Origin: Billgrantia ethanolica
Lineage (GTDB): Bacteria > Pseudomonadota > Gammaproteobacteria > Pseudomonadales > Halomonadaceae
Direction of reading: 5' to 3'
Assembly: GCF_021404305.1 (NCBI RefSeq)
Contig: NZ_JABFTX010000004.1
Location: 62,001 to 126,000 of the forward strand
Length of the DNA stretch: 64,000 bases
Shown: in pieces, positions 44,548-53,562 of the stretch
Numbering within the stretch: the stretch's first letter is position 1
Layout of the letters: each line of letters opens with the position of its first letter
Position numbers and translations under genes: made by a program
The notes under the pieces: model-generated
Told to the model about the DNA's origin: nothing
The model's input: the letters and a program-made list of their open reading frames with translations, nothing else
The model's database searches: none

Positions 44548-47045
44548 TGCTGACCGCCTTCGCCACCCTGCTCTCCCACTACAAGCGCCACCCCGGCCAG
44601 CTCGCCATGCTGCTGCTGGGGCTGTGGGTGGCCAGCGCCCTGTGGAGCGGCGTGCAGGCGATCAACGCCTCGGCCCGCGACAGCTACGCCCGCGCCGAGG
44701 CGCTGTTCACCACCGGACTCGACCGCCTGGAGCGCCGCGACGGCGAGCCGCTGACCCGCGACGACTACCTGCGCCTGCGCCGCGCCGGCCTTCCCGTCTC
44801 GCCGCTGCTGGAAGGCAGTATCGATGCCCCCGACGGCACCCGACTGACGGTGATCGGCATCGAGCCCTTCACCCTGCCCGGCGACAGCGACTTCGCCGCG
44901 GCGGGCACAGCCGGTGAGCTCACCGACTTTCTCACTCCGCCGTGGCAGACCCGCGTCGCCCCGGATACCCTGCCGGCGCTGAGCGTGAGCCATCGCGAGG
45001 CCCCCGGCGCCGAGCCGCGCCTGGCTGAGGCCCGGCTGCCACCGCTGATCCTGGCCCCCAGGCTGCCTCCCGACACCCTGGTGATGGACATCGCCGCCGC
45101 CGCGACGCTGCTCGACAGCGGCGAACGCATCACCCGCCTGGTCACCGCTCCCGAGGCGCTCGAACAGGCCCCGGCAGGGCTGGTACTGACCCGGGCGGCT
45201 ACCCTGGTCTCGCCCGGCCAGTTGACCGAGAGCTTCCATCTCAATCTCACCGCCATGGCGCTGCTGGCCCTGGCAGTGGGGCTGTTCATCGTGCAGGCGG
45301 CGCTGGGTCTGGCCCTGGAGCAGCGCCTGGGGCTCTTGCGAACGCTACGGGCGCTGGGTGTGTCGGGGCGCGGGTTGGTCGGGCTGCTCGCCCTGGAGCT
45401 GTTGCTCCTGGGTATCATCGGTGCGCTGGCCGGTATCGTCAGCGGCGTGTGGCTGGCCCGGGTGCTGCAACCCGACGTGGCGGCCACTCTGGGCAGCCTC
45501 TACGGCGCCGACGTGGCGGTGACTCTCAACCTGCCTTGGCACTATTGGCTCGGCGGGCTCGCCGTAACCCTGGGCGGGCTGCTGCTGGCCGGCAGCGGCG
45601 TACTGTGGCGGGCGGCCCGCTTGAGCGTACTGGGGCTGGGCCAGGCCCAGGCCTGGCGCAGCGGCTTTCAGCGTCAGCTCAAGCTGATGAGTGCGGCGGG
45701 CGGCGCCGTGGCCCTGGGCGGTCTGGCCCTGTGGCTGTGGCTCGCCTGGCAGCCGCCGGGCGAGGGACTGCTGGCCGGCTTCGGCCTGGTCGCCGCGCTG
45801 CTGCTGGCCAGCGCGCTGTGGCTGCCGCCGCTGATCGCCCTGCTGCTGGCCGGGCTCGGCCGCCTGCTGCGCCGACGCCCCTTGGCCCAGTGGGCGCTGG
45901 CCGATCTGCAGCTGCAGCTGCCGCGACTGGCCCTGGCGATGATGGCACTGCTGATCGCGCTCTCCGCCAACCTGGGCGTGAGCAGCATGGTCGGCGGCTT
46001 TCGCCTGACCTTTCTCGACTGGCTCGACCAGCGCCTGGTGGCGGACTTCTACCTGCGCCCGCCCGTCGAGCAGCACGACGACATCCACGCCTGGCTGGCC
46101 GAGCACAGCGAGGTCGAAGAGCTGCTGCCCACCCGCCGCAGCGAGGGTACCTTGATTGCCGTGGAGCGCGACGCTGACACGCGCGAACTGGCCCTGCCAG
46201 TGGGCGTCTACGGCATCACCCCCGGCTCGGCGCTGTTGCCGAGCTGGCCGCTGCTGGCAACCCGGGCCGGCCGCGACGAAGCCTGGAAGGCCTTCGCCGC
46301 GGGCGAGGCGGCCTTCGTCAACGAGCAGCTCGCCATCGCCGAGGGGCTCGCCCCGGGCGACCGCATCGGCCTGACGGCGCCGGGTGGGGAAGCGGTTCTG
46401 CCGGTCGCCGCCGTCTACCCCGACTACGGCAACACCCGCGGCGAAGTGCTGTTGGCCACCCCGGTACTCGCCCGCCGCTTCGCCGCCCCGCCGGGCTCCA
46501 TCGGCATCGTACTGGCGTCGGGTGGCGACGGGGCCGCGCTGAGAGCTGGCTTGCGCCAGCACTTCGCCATCGGTGGCGACGAGCTGGTGGATCAGCGCGA
46601 GGTGAAGCGTATCGCCACCGGCATCTTCGAGCGCACCTTCACCATCACCCGGGCGCTCTCCGCGCTGACCCTGGCAGTGGCCGCCCTGGCGCTGCTGGCG
46701 AGCCTGCTGGCCCAGGCCCGCGAGCGCCGCCTTCAGCTGGCGCCGCTGTGGGCGCTGGGGGTACCGCGCCAGCAGCTGGTGACGGTGCAGCTGGCGCAGC
46801 TCGGCGGCGCGGCCTTCGTGGTCGGCGCCCTGGCGCTGCCGCTGGGCACGCTGCTGGCGCTGGGGCTGGTGGCGGTGATCAACGTGGCGGCCTTCGGCTG
46901 GCGCCTGCCGTTGCATGTCTTCCCCGGTGAGATGGCCCTCACGCTGGCCACGGCGGTAGGCGTGGCGCTGGCCGCCGCCGCGCTGCCGGCAACGAAGCTG
47001 TGGCGCGCGCCGCCCCGCGCCCTGCTGGCGGAGGAGGCCACATGA
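44547..47045 (+). CDS. FtsX-like ABC permease, large fused form (AttFG-like)
   Basis: 832-residue membrane protein with a single N-terminal helix, a periplasmic domain (about residues 35-225), three helices (NLTAMALLALAVGLFIVQAALGL is the first), further helices around 360-430, a second periplasmic domain and three C-terminal helices (ALSALTLAVAALALLASLLA, then VVGALALPLGTLLALGLVAV). This double FtsX arrangement is typical of lipoprotein/lipid-handling exporters. Both flanking genes overlap it. The substrate may be the lipoprotein encoded next, or a lipid (inference). Confidence 0.9.
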   Translation: MLTAFATLLSHYKRHPGQLAMLLLGLWVASALWSGVQAINASARDSYARAEALFTTGLDRLERRDGEPLTRDDYLRLRRAGLPVSPLLEGSIDAPDGTRLTVIGIEPFTLPGDSDFAAAGTAGELTDFLTPPWQTRVAPDTLPALSVSHREAPGAEPRLAEARLPPLILAPRLPPDTLVMDIAAAATLLDSGERITRLVTAPEALEQAPAGLVLTRAATLVSPGQLTESFHLNLTAMALLALAVGLFIVQAALGLALEQRLGLLRTLRALGVSGRGLVGLLALELLLLGIIGALAGIVSGVWLARVLQPDVAATLGSLYGADVAVTLNLPWHYWLGGLAVTLGGLLLAGSGVLWRAARLSVLGLGQAQAWRSGFQRQLKLMSAAGGAVALGGLALWLWLAWQPPGEGLLAGFGLVAALLLASALWLPPLIALLLAGLGRLLRRRPLAQWALADLQLQLPRLALAMMALLIALSANLGVSSMVGGFRLTFLDWLDQRLVADFYLRPPVEQHDDIHAWLAEHSEVEELLPTRRSEGTLIAVERDADTRELALPVGVYGITPGSALLPSWPLLATRAGRDEAWKAFAAGEAAFVNEQLAIAEGLAPGDRIGLTAPGGEAVLPVAAVYPDYGNTRGEVLLATPVLARRFAAPPGSIGIVLASGGDGAALRAGLRQHFAIGGDELVDQREVKRIATGIFERTFTITRALSALTLAVAALALLASLLAQARERRLQLAPLWALGVPRQQLVTVQLAQLGGAAFVVGALALPLGTLLALGLVAVINVAAFGWRLPLHVFPGEMALTLATAVGVALAAAALPATKLWRAPPRALLAEEAT

Positions 47046-48190
47046 TGCGTATCGCCATCTTGGCCGCGCTGCTGGCTGCGCTCTGGCTGTCGGGCTGCGC
47101 CGAGGAAGCGCCGCCCGGCGAGACCGCCGGCTTCGCCGGACTGGGCCAGGAAGCCGGCGAGTTCGCCCAGGCCCACGAGGACATCCGCCTGAGTTTCCCC
47201 GACGACCACGCCGCCCACCCGGACTACCGCATCGAGTGGTGGTACCTCACCGCCAACCTCGAGGACGAGAGCGGCGAGCCGCTGGGCTTGCAGTGGACCC
47301 TGTTCCGCCAGGCGCTCACTCCTCCGGACGAACGCCCCGAACCCGCTCCCTGGACCGCCGACCAACTGTGGATGGCGCACATGGCGGTCTCCCGCGGCGA
47401 GACTCACCGCGTGGCGGAGCGCTTTGCCCGCAGCCATTCCGGGCAGGACGACGGCCAGGCGGGCGCGGTGGCCGAGCCCTTCCGCGCCTGGATCGACCAC
47501 TGGCAGCTGGCCACTCGCGTCGATACCTCAGACGAGCCGGGCGACACCTTCACCGAGCTACAGCTGACAGCCCACCAGGACGACGCCCACGGCGGCTTCG
47601 GCTATAACCTGACTCTGGTTGCCGAGGGGCCGCTGGTGCTGCACGGCGTGGGGAGCTTCAGCCAGAAATCCGCTGACGGCCAAGGTTCCATGTACTACAG
47701 CCAGCCGTTCTGGCGCGTGGAAGGCGAGGTCACCCTCGACGGCGAGACTCGCGCGGTGAGCGGGCGCGGCTGGCTCGACCGCGAGTGGAGCAGCCAACTG
47801 CTGGGCCCCGAGCAGCAGGGCTGGGACTGGTTCTCGCTGCACCTGGCGAACGGCCACAAGCTGATGGCCTTCCAACTGCGCGGTGGCGGCGCCGACGGCG
47901 GCGACTACCGCTCCGGCACCTGGATCGACCCCGAGGGCGAGCCCACCGCGCTGACCCCGGACGAGATCGGCATGACGCCGCTGGCCACCCAGCGCGTGGC
48001 AGGGCGCGAGGTGCCGACCCGCTGGCGCCTGGAGATTCCCCGCGCCGGGCTCGATATGATCGTCGAGGCGCCTCACGCCGAGCGCTGGATGGACACCAGC
48101 GTGGCCTACTGGGAGGGCGAGGTGATCGCCCGCGACGCCGAGAGCGGCGACAATCTGGGCATCGGCTATCTGGAAATGACCGGCTATTGA
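47042..48190 (+). CDS. Lipoprotein with CrtC/AttH (lipocalin-like) domain
   Basis: 382-residue exported lipoprotein. The lipobox LWLSGC ends at Cys19. The CrtC/AttH family blocks are RIEWWYLTANLEDESGEPLGLQWTLFR, GSMYYSQPFWRVEGEV, GRGWLDREWSSQLLGPEQQGWDWFSLHL and TGTWIDPEG-like RSGTWIDPEGEP. Members include carotenoid hydratase CrtC and AttH. Here the lack of carotenoid genes and the coupling to an FtsX-type exporter favour an AttH-like role in the envelope. It overlaps the permease stop (ATGA). Confidence 0.9.
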   Translation: MMRIAILAALLAALWLSGCAEEAPPGETAGFAGLGQEAGEFAQAHEDIRLSFPDDHAAHPDYRIEWWYLTANLEDESGEPLGLQWTLFRQALTPPDERPEPAPWTADQLWMAHMAVSRGETHRVAERFARSHSGQDDGQAGAVAEPFRAWIDHWQLATRVDTSDEPGDTFTELQLTAHQDDAHGGFGYNLTLVAEGPLVLHGVGSFSQKSADGQGSMYYSQPFWRVEGEVTLDGETRAVSGRGWLDREWSSQLLGPEQQGWDWFSLHLANGHKLMAFQLRGGGADGGDYRSGTWIDPEGEPTALTPDEIGMTPLATQRVAGREVPTRWRLEIPRAGLDMIVEAPHAERWMDTSVAYWEGEVIARDAESGDNLGIGYLEMTGY

Positions 48191-48208
48191 GGTGCGCGAG
48201 GAGATCCC

Positions 48209-49123
48209 ATGAACCTGCTGGATGCCATGACCGCCTTCGTGCGGGTCGCCGAACTCGGCAGCTACACCCGCGCGGCGGAAACGCTGGACCTGTCGCGCAC
48301 GCGCATCTCGCGCCTGATCATGGAGCTCGAGAGCCACCTGGGCGTGCGCCTGTTGCAGCGAACCACCCGGCGCCTGCACCTCACCGAGGCCGGCGAAAGC
48401 TACCTGGCCAGCGCCCAGGGCATCCTGCAGGCGCTGGATGAGGCCGAGGCCGAGCTGGGCGCCGGCAGCACCGAGGTGTGCGGCCGGCTGCGGGTCAACG
48501 GCCCGATGTCCTTCGGCATGCGCTTTCTCTCGCCGCTGATCGCCCGCTTCATGGTCGAGCATCCTGCGCTGGAGGTACGCCTCGACCTCAACGACCGCCG
48601 GGTGGATCTGCTGGAAGAGGGCTACGACCTGGCCATCCGCATCGGCAGCCTGCCCGACTCCACTCTGGTGGCACGGCGCCTGGCGCGCTGCCGCATGATA
48701 GCGTGCGCCTCGCCCGAGTACCTGGCCCGCCACGGCGAGCCGCGCAGCCTGGCGGAGCTGACCGAGCACCGCTGCCTGCGCTATCGCACCACCGGCGGCA
48801 GCGAGTGGCAGTTCGGCGGGCAGCGCCTCACGGTTCACGGGCCGCTGGAGAGCAACAACGGCGATGTGCTGACCCATGCCGCCGAAGCCGGGCTGGGCAT
48901 CGCCCATCAACCGAGCTTTCTGATCACCGAGAGCATTTGCCAGGGGCGCCTGGTACCGCTGCTGCAAAACGAGGAGCCGATCACCCTGGGGATCTACGGC
49001 GTCTACCCAGCGCGACGCCACCTGCCGGCCAAGGTCGAGCGGCTGCTCGACTACCTCGCCGAGGCCTGGGGCGATCCCCCCGCGTGGGAGCGCGAGATGG
49101 GATTGTCACCCATTGCGCAATAA
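48209..49123 (+). CDS. LysR-family transcriptional regulator
   Basis: 304 residues: N-terminal helix-turn-helix (MNLLDAMTAFVRVAELGSYTRAAETLDLSR, here quoted as blocks: MNLLDAMTAFVRV and SYTRAAETLDLSRTRIS) and a LysR substrate domain of the PcaQ/DgdR-like CrgA type (GRLRVNGPMSFG, DLAIRIGSLPDSTLVARRL). It reads toward DoxX and the extradiol dioxygenase, which it probably controls. The gap to the AttH-like gene is 18 bp, so some read-through is likely. Confidence 0.9.
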   Translation: MNLLDAMTAFVRVAELGSYTRAAETLDLSRTRISRLIMELESHLGVRLLQRTTRRLHLTEAGESYLASAQGILQALDEAEAELGAGSTEVCGRLRVNGPMSFGMRFLSPLIARFMVEHPALEVRLDLNDRRVDLLEEGYDLAIRIGSLPDSTLVARRLARCRMIACASPEYLARHGEPRSLAELTEHRCLRYRTTGGSEWQFGGQRLTVHGPLESNNGDVLTHAAEAGLGIAHQPSFLITESICQGRLVPLLQNEEPITLGIYGVYPARRHLPAKVERLLDYLAEAWGDPPAWEREMGLSPIAQ

Positions 49124-49205
49124 AGTTGTTCACCTGGAGAGGATTATCCCGAGTCAAGTGCGGCGTAGAGTGAAGGCATCCCTGACAACAACGGAGTTCT
49201 TTCCC

Positions 49206-49643
49206 ATGCAAACCACCGCTACCCCGCTTGCCGCTGCTCAAGCTCAGACCCAGTCTCAAAACCAGGCCCATGCCACTGCCCTGCTGCGCGTGTCGCTCGG
49301 CATCATGGCCCTCGCCCACGGCTTGCTCAAGGTGTTCGTCTTCACCGTGCCCGGCACCGTGGGCTTCTTCGAGTCGCTCGGCCTGCCCCCCTTCATCGCC
49401 TACCTGACCATTCTGGCCGAAGTCGGCGGCGGCCTGGCGCTGGTGCTCGGCATCTACACTCGCTGGGTGAGCCTGGCCCTGGTGCCCATCCTGCTCGGCG
49501 CCGCCTGGGCGCATGCCGGCAACGGCTGGGTCTTCTCCAACCCGGGCGGCGGCTGGGAGTACCCGGTGTTCTGGGCCATCGCCCTGCTGGTCCAGGCCGG
49601 CCTCGGCAGCGGCAGCTTCGTCGTCAGCCGCCGCTTCGCCTGA
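49206..49643 (+). CDS. DoxX family membrane protein
   Basis: 145-residue four-helix membrane protein. DoxX features: LLRVSLGIMALAHGLLKV, GLPPFIAYLTILAEVGGGLALVLGIYTRWVSLAL (as consecutive helices) and FSNPGGGWEYPVFWAIALLVQAGLG. The N terminus is Gln/Ala-rich and soluble (AQAQTQSQNQ). Chosen start 49206. Commonly found next to redox or aromatic-ring enzymes; here before an extradiol dioxygenase. Confidence 0.9.
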   Translation: MQTTATPLAAAQAQTQSQNQAHATALLRVSLGIMALAHGLLKVFVFTVPGTVGFFESLGLPPFIAYLTILAEVGGGLALVLGIYTRWVSLALVPILLGAAWAHAGNGWVFSNPGGGWEYPVFWAIALLVQAGLGSGSFVVSRRFA

Positions 49644-49699
49644 CCTCTCTGCCTGAACTGGCCCACTGCCTGGCGCCGCCCGCGGCGCCAGGCATCGAG

Positions 49700-49764
49700 G
49701 CGCTTTTCCAACGAGCTTTTCCTACGAGCTTTGCCAAGGAGCTTTTTCAAGGAGCTATGCCATG
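49700..49764 (+). repeat. Five tandem 13-bp repeats carrying ribosome binding sites
   Basis: Units begin at 49700, 49713, 49726, 49739 and 49752, pattern GAGCTTTTCCAAG. The junctions of the last three units create AAGGAGCT, an ideal Shine-Dalgarno, and the fifth unit contains the ATG of the dioxygenase gene. Confidence 0.85.
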
Positions 49765-50499
49765 TTGCCCAGCCTGTTCATTTCCCACGGCTCGCCCATG
49801 CTGGCCCTCACCCCGGGGCCGGCCCATGATTTCCTGCGTGAACTCGGCGCCGGGATGTCACCCAAGGCCATCGTGGTGGTTTCGGCCCACTGGGCCAGCG
49901 AGCGCCTGCTGGTGAGCGTCAGCCAGCGACCCGAGACCATCCACGACTTCGGCGGCTTTCCCCGCGAGCTCTACGAGTGCCAGTACCCGGCACCGGGCGA
50001 CCCCGAGCTGGCCCTGCGCCTGGCCCGCACGCTCAACGCCGTGCCGCTGGAGCGGGGCCTGGACCATGGCGCCTGGGTGCCGCTGTCGCTGATGTTTCCC
50101 GCCGCCGAGGTGCCGGTGGTATCGCTGTCGCTGCCGGTGACCTGGTCGAACCAGGCCTTGATGGCGCTGGGCGAGAAGCTGGCGGCGCTGCGTGAAGAGG
50201 GCGTGCTGGTGGTCGGCTCGGGCAGCCTGACCCACAACCTCAGCGAGATGCAGGTGCAGGGCGCACCGACGCCGGCCTGGGTCGGCGAGTTCGCCAACTG
50301 GGTTCACGGCAAGCTGACGAGCGGCGAGCGTGATGCGCTGCTGGCGTGGGAAACCGCCCCCCAGGCGCGGCGCAACCACCCCACGCCGGAGCACTTCCAG
50401 CCGCTGCTGGTGGCGCTAGGCGCCGGCGGCGAGGCCAGCCGTCTGCACCACAGCGTGGAGCACGGAGTGCTGGCGATGGATGTCTACGCCTTCAACTAG
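49762..50499 (+). CDS. Extradiol ring-cleavage dioxygenase (YgiD/DODA class III)
   Basis: 245-residue LigB-superfamily protein similar to E. coli YgiD, a 4,5-DOPA dioxygenase. Metal-ligand type motifs are PSLFISHGSPMLAL at the start, VVVSAHWASE, GLDHGAWVPL and VGSGSLTHNL. A strong Shine-Dalgarno within the 13-bp repeats precedes the ATG. In vivo substrate unknown; catechols are likely. It overlaps the convergent XRE gene by 8 bp. Confidence 0.92.
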   Translation: MLPSLFISHGSPMLALTPGPAHDFLRELGAGMSPKAIVVVSAHWASERLLVSVSQRPETIHDFGGFPRELYECQYPAPGDPELALRLARTLNAVPLERGLDHGAWVPLSLMFPAAEVPVVSLSLPVTWSNQALMALGEKLAALREEGVLVVGSGSLTHNLSEMQVQGAPTPAWVGEFANWVHGKLTSGERDALLAWETAPQARRNHPTPEHFQPLLVALGAGGEASRLHHSVEHGVLAMDVYAFN

Positions 50500-51331
50500 A
50501 TTCCAGCACTGGATGGAACTCGCCCTGGTGGCGTGCCCGGAAATGCGGCTCGCCCGACGCCACGTCGTTGCGCACCGCGGCCAGCAGTGCGGCGTCCAGG
50601 CTGGGGTCGTCGAGGGCGAGCAGGCCGCACTGCGACAGGGCCCGACGCAGCCCGACCTGCTCGTCGATCCGCTCGAACAGCACCCGCACGCAGCAGGGCA
50701 TGCGCTCGCTGTTGTCCGCCACGCCGAGCCTGAGCCCGGTCAGCCGGGTCACCTGGCTCTGGAAGGTCGGGAACAGAATGGTATGGGTCACTTCGTAACC
50801 GTTGAGGGTTTCGTAGTCGGTCAGGAAGATGCGGTCGGCGAGTTTGACCGCGACCCCCGTATAGCGATTGTGGCAGGGCCGAATCTGATTCGCGCCCTGC
50901 AGGCGTTCGGTGCGCTGATAGACGATGCCGCTCTCCCGCGCTTCCAGGCAGACCAAGGTACGAATGATATGCCCAGGCTGGGCCATCGAGTGGTAGTACT
51001 CGAAGTAGCGCCCCAGATAGCGGGCCATGCCCTCACGGCCACGCTGCAGCAAGGCGTCCGGCCATTCGACTCCCCCCTGGCGTGACGACTCGGTCGGCAA
51101 GCGACCCGCCTGCACCAGTGAGACGAAGTTTTCGTGGGGCAGGTAGAGCTCGTGCTCTTCCACGCCGAAGAACGCACATAGACGCCGCATGGCGGCATGC
51201 CGCGGACGATAGCGTCCGCTCAGATAGCGGTTGAACTGGGCGCGATTGATATCCAGCCGACGGCACACCTCGGCGATGGAAGGGTAGTAGCTGCACAACA
51301 GCCGAAGGTTGGCGACGAAGTCGTCGTGCAT
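50492..51331 (-). CDS. XRE-like helix-turn-helix regulator with C-terminal sensor region
   Basis: 279 residues. The N terminus holds a HTH_3-like DNA-binding domain (YPSIAEVCRRLDINRAQFNR then YLSGRYRPRHAAMRRLCAFF). The remaining 200 residues (for example RTLVCLEARESGIVYQRTERL) look like a sensor or effector domain that I cannot name. The ATG at 51331 has GGGAG upstream; a longer in-frame version to 51427 would run through the operator region. It is divergent from tctBAC and probably regulates it or itself through the half-site array at 51360-51407. Confidence 0.8.
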   Translation of the reverse strand: MHDDFVANLRLLCSYYPSIAEVCRRLDINRAQFNRYLSGRYRPRHAAMRRLCAFFGVEEHELYLPHENFVSLVQAGRLPTESSRQGGVEWPDALLQRGREGMARYLGRYFEYYHSMAQPGHIIRTLVCLEARESGIVYQRTERLQGANQIRPCHNRYTGVAVKLADRIFLTDYETLNGYEVTHTILFPTFQSQVTRLTGLRLGVADNSERMPCCVRVLFERIDEQVGLRRALSQCGLLALDDPSLDAALLAAVRNDVASGEPHFRARHQGEFHPVLESS

Positions 51332-51359
51332 GTGGGCTCCCGGTGCGCCAGGCAGGATG

Positions 51360-51407
51360 GTGCACTCTGGCGCACTTACTTTCGCAGAAAGTGCACTAGA
51401 GTGCAAC
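51360..51407. promoter_or_regulatory. Array of GTGCAC-type half-sites between the XRE gene and tctB
   Basis: Half-sites GTGCACT (51360), GCGCACTT (51370), AAGTGCACT (51389) and GAGTGCAAC (51399) lie within 50 bp. The middle pair form an inverted repeat. This looks like an operator for the adjacent XRE-type regulator; the function is inferred. Confidence 0.5.
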
Positions 51408-51508
51408 GTAGCGCCAAATCCCACCACCCCCTCACAGTTGTTTCAATCAATGGCAGGCTTTTTACAGCTCTATATTTCCCGTTACCAAATCGGTGCCTTA
51501 ACAACAAA

Positions 51509-51976
51509 ATGACCGAAAACCCTATATCCCTTCGCATGAACTTCTGGTCCGGCCTGGGCGTGGCCGCCCTCGCGGTGCTGCTGCTCACCTGGATCATCCC
51601 CACCTACGGCGGACGCGGCTTCGCCGTCGGCATGCATCCCCGCACCCTGGCCACGCTCGGGGCCTGGGTCATGCTGGCCTGTGCCCTGGCACTGGCCCTG
51701 CTCAGCGCCATCGCGCTACTGCGCCGGCGCCTGGCGTTCTTTCGCCTGCCCGAGCTCGGCCATCTGTGGCATCAGACCTGGCCGTTTCTCTTCGTGCTGG
51801 GGTTCATCGTGCTGGTGGATCGCTTTCCGCTAACCTGGGTGGCGCCGTTCATGATCGGGTCGCTGCTGCTGTTGCTGGGCGAGCGTCGCTGGCACGTGGT
51901 GCTGCTGACGGCAGTGATTCCGGCCCTCGGGCTGTATGGACTGACGGCGCATCTGATGCGCATCGGGGTGGTGTGA
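51509..51976 (+). CDS. tctB: TTT transporter small membrane subunit TctB
   Basis: 155-residue four-helix membrane protein starting MTENPISLRMNFWSGLGVAA. Helices around LTWIIPTYG, WVMLACALALALLSAIALL, FVLGFIVLVDRFPLTWVA and VVLLTAVIPALGLYGLT. It is the small subunit of a Na+-driven carboxylate importer. The ribosome site is poor; ATG 51536 (MNFWSGL) is an alternative start. Its 5' end is duplicated in the scar at 1644. It is separated from tctA by 1 bp. Confidence 0.9.
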   Translation: MTENPISLRMNFWSGLGVAALAVLLLTWIIPTYGGRGFAVGMHPRTLATLGAWVMLACALALALLSAIALLRRRLAFFRLPELGHLWHQTWPFLFVLGFIVLVDRFPLTWVAPFMIGSLLLLLGERRWHVVLLTAVIPALGLYGLTAHLMRIGVV

Positions 51977-51977
51977 G

Positions 51978-53498
51978 ATGATCGGATTCGATGCCATTCT
52001 GTCGTCCTTCGCCGCGGCGCTGCACTATGAGTCGATCGCGATCATTCTCGGCGGGGTGCTGCTGGGGTATATCGTCGGGGTGATCCCGGGGCTGAACCGG
52101 GCGGTGGCCATCGCCATCGCCATTCCACTGACGTTCTACATGTCGGCCTATGCGGCCATCGCCTTTCTGATCGGGTTGTCCAAGGGCACTGCGGCGGGCA
52201 GTGCGGTGTCGGCCATTCTGCTCAATACGCCGGGGGAGCCGTCGTCGGCGGCGACCTGTCTGGATGGCTTTCCCATGGCGCGGGCGGGCAAGCCGCGCAA
52301 GGCGCTGAAGGTGGGGTTGCTGGCGTCGGTGGTGGGCGATCTGCTGGCGACGCTGCTGTTGATTGCGGTGGCGATTCCGTTTGCCTCGGTGGCGCTGAAG
52401 TTCGGGCCCTATGAGCTGGCGGCGATTCTGATCTTTGCGCTGGTGTTCATCGCCGGCATGGCGGGGGGCTCGTTCCTCAAGGGGCTGGCGGCCGGCGGCA
52501 TGGGGGTGATCCTGGGCACCGTGGGCCTCGATCCGGAGACCGGGGCGGCGCGTTTGACCTTCGGTTATGCCGAGCTGATGGAGGGGGTGCCGATCCTGCC
52601 ACTGGTGATCGGCACGCTGGCGCTGGCCGAGATGTTCGTGCAGTTGGATGAGTATCGCCGCAACAAAGGCGCCAGCGTGATCAAGCTGAGCCACGACAAG
52701 GCGGACGATCTCTCCTTCCAGGAGTTCAAGGCCACGCTGCCGACGGTGTTCAAAAGCACCGGGGTGGGAGCGTTCGTGGGGGCCTTGCCGGGGCTGGGGC
52801 CGTCGGTGGGGGCGTTCATGGCCTATGGCCTGGCCAAGCGCAGCGCCAAGGATCCGGACAGTTTCGGCAAGGGCAATCCCAACGGTATCGCGGCCGCCGA
52901 GGCGGCGGACAATGCGGTGATCCCGGCCAGCTACATTCCGCTGTTCGGCCTGGGCATTCCAGGCAGCGTTTCCGCCGCGCTGCTGGTGGGGGCGTTCATG
53001 ATCCACGGCATCCAGGTGGGGCCGCTGATGCTGCGCGACCATCCCGAGATGCTGTTCACGCTGTTCTCGGGGATGATCGTGGCGAGCCTGCTGATGCTGG
53101 CGGTGGGCTGGTACGGCCTGCGCATCTTCGCCAAGGTCACCAGCGTGCCGCCGCACATCGTGATCCCGGTGGTGATCTTCCTGTGCCTGGCGGGCATTCA
53201 GGTGCAGGGCTACGGCACCTTCGGCCTGGTCACGGTGTTCGCCTTCGCCATCTTCGGCTACTTCCTGAAGAAGTTCGACTACTCCTTCGTGACCTTTCTG
53301 GTGGCGTTCATCGTCACGCCGATGCTGGAGATGAACCTGCGCCAGGCGGTGATTCTCTCTGGCGGCGACATCGCCATTCTGCTCAACCGGCCCATCGCCC
53401 TGGCCTTCGTCGTCTTCACCGCGCTGATGGCGCTGCACCTGGGCTGGAGCGGCTATCGCCAGTGGCGCCAGAAGCGCCTCGAGGCGTCGGGTAACTGA
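51978..53498 (+). CDS. tctA: TTT transporter large membrane subunit TctA
   Basis: 506-residue membrane protein, normal family length. Signatures are the two half-repeats LLNTPGEPSSAATCLDGFPM and LFGLGIPGSVSAALLVGAFM, and the early GVIPGLNRAVAIAIAIPLT. Later helices include PPHIVIPVVIFLCLAG, the segment preserved in the scar at about 1709-1763. It forms the translocation channel with TctB. The binding protein gene follows by 64 bp. Confidence 0.95.
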   Translation: MIGFDAILSSFAAALHYESIAIILGGVLLGYIVGVIPGLNRAVAIAIAIPLTFYMSAYAAIAFLIGLSKGTAAGSAVSAILLNTPGEPSSAATCLDGFPMARAGKPRKALKVGLLASVVGDLLATLLLIAVAIPFASVALKFGPYELAAILIFALVFIAGMAGGSFLKGLAAGGMGVILGTVGLDPETGAARLTFGYAELMEGVPILPLVIGTLALAEMFVQLDEYRRNKGASVIKLSHDKADDLSFQEFKATLPTVFKSTGVGAFVGALPGLGPSVGAFMAYGLAKRSAKDPDSFGKGNPNGIAAAEAADNAVIPASYIPLFGLGIPGSVSAALLVGAFMIHGIQVGPLMLRDHPEMLFTLFSGMIVASLLMLAVGWYGLRIFAKVTSVPPHIVIPVVIFLCLAGIQVQGYGTFGLVTVFAFAIFGYFLKKFDYSFVTFLVAFIVTPMLEMNLRQAVILSGGDIAILLNRPIALAFVVFTALMALHLGWSGYRQWRQKRLEASGN

Positions 53499-53562
53499 AC
53501 TCACAGCCGGCAGCGACCGGCATCACCACACCACAACAAACGCAACCACGAGGTTCCGACTC

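Noticed and set aside
45345..46916. 523-codon open frame antisense to the FtsX-like permease
   Set aside because: Same shadow effect from GC-rich codons; Gln/Arg-rich low-complexity product.
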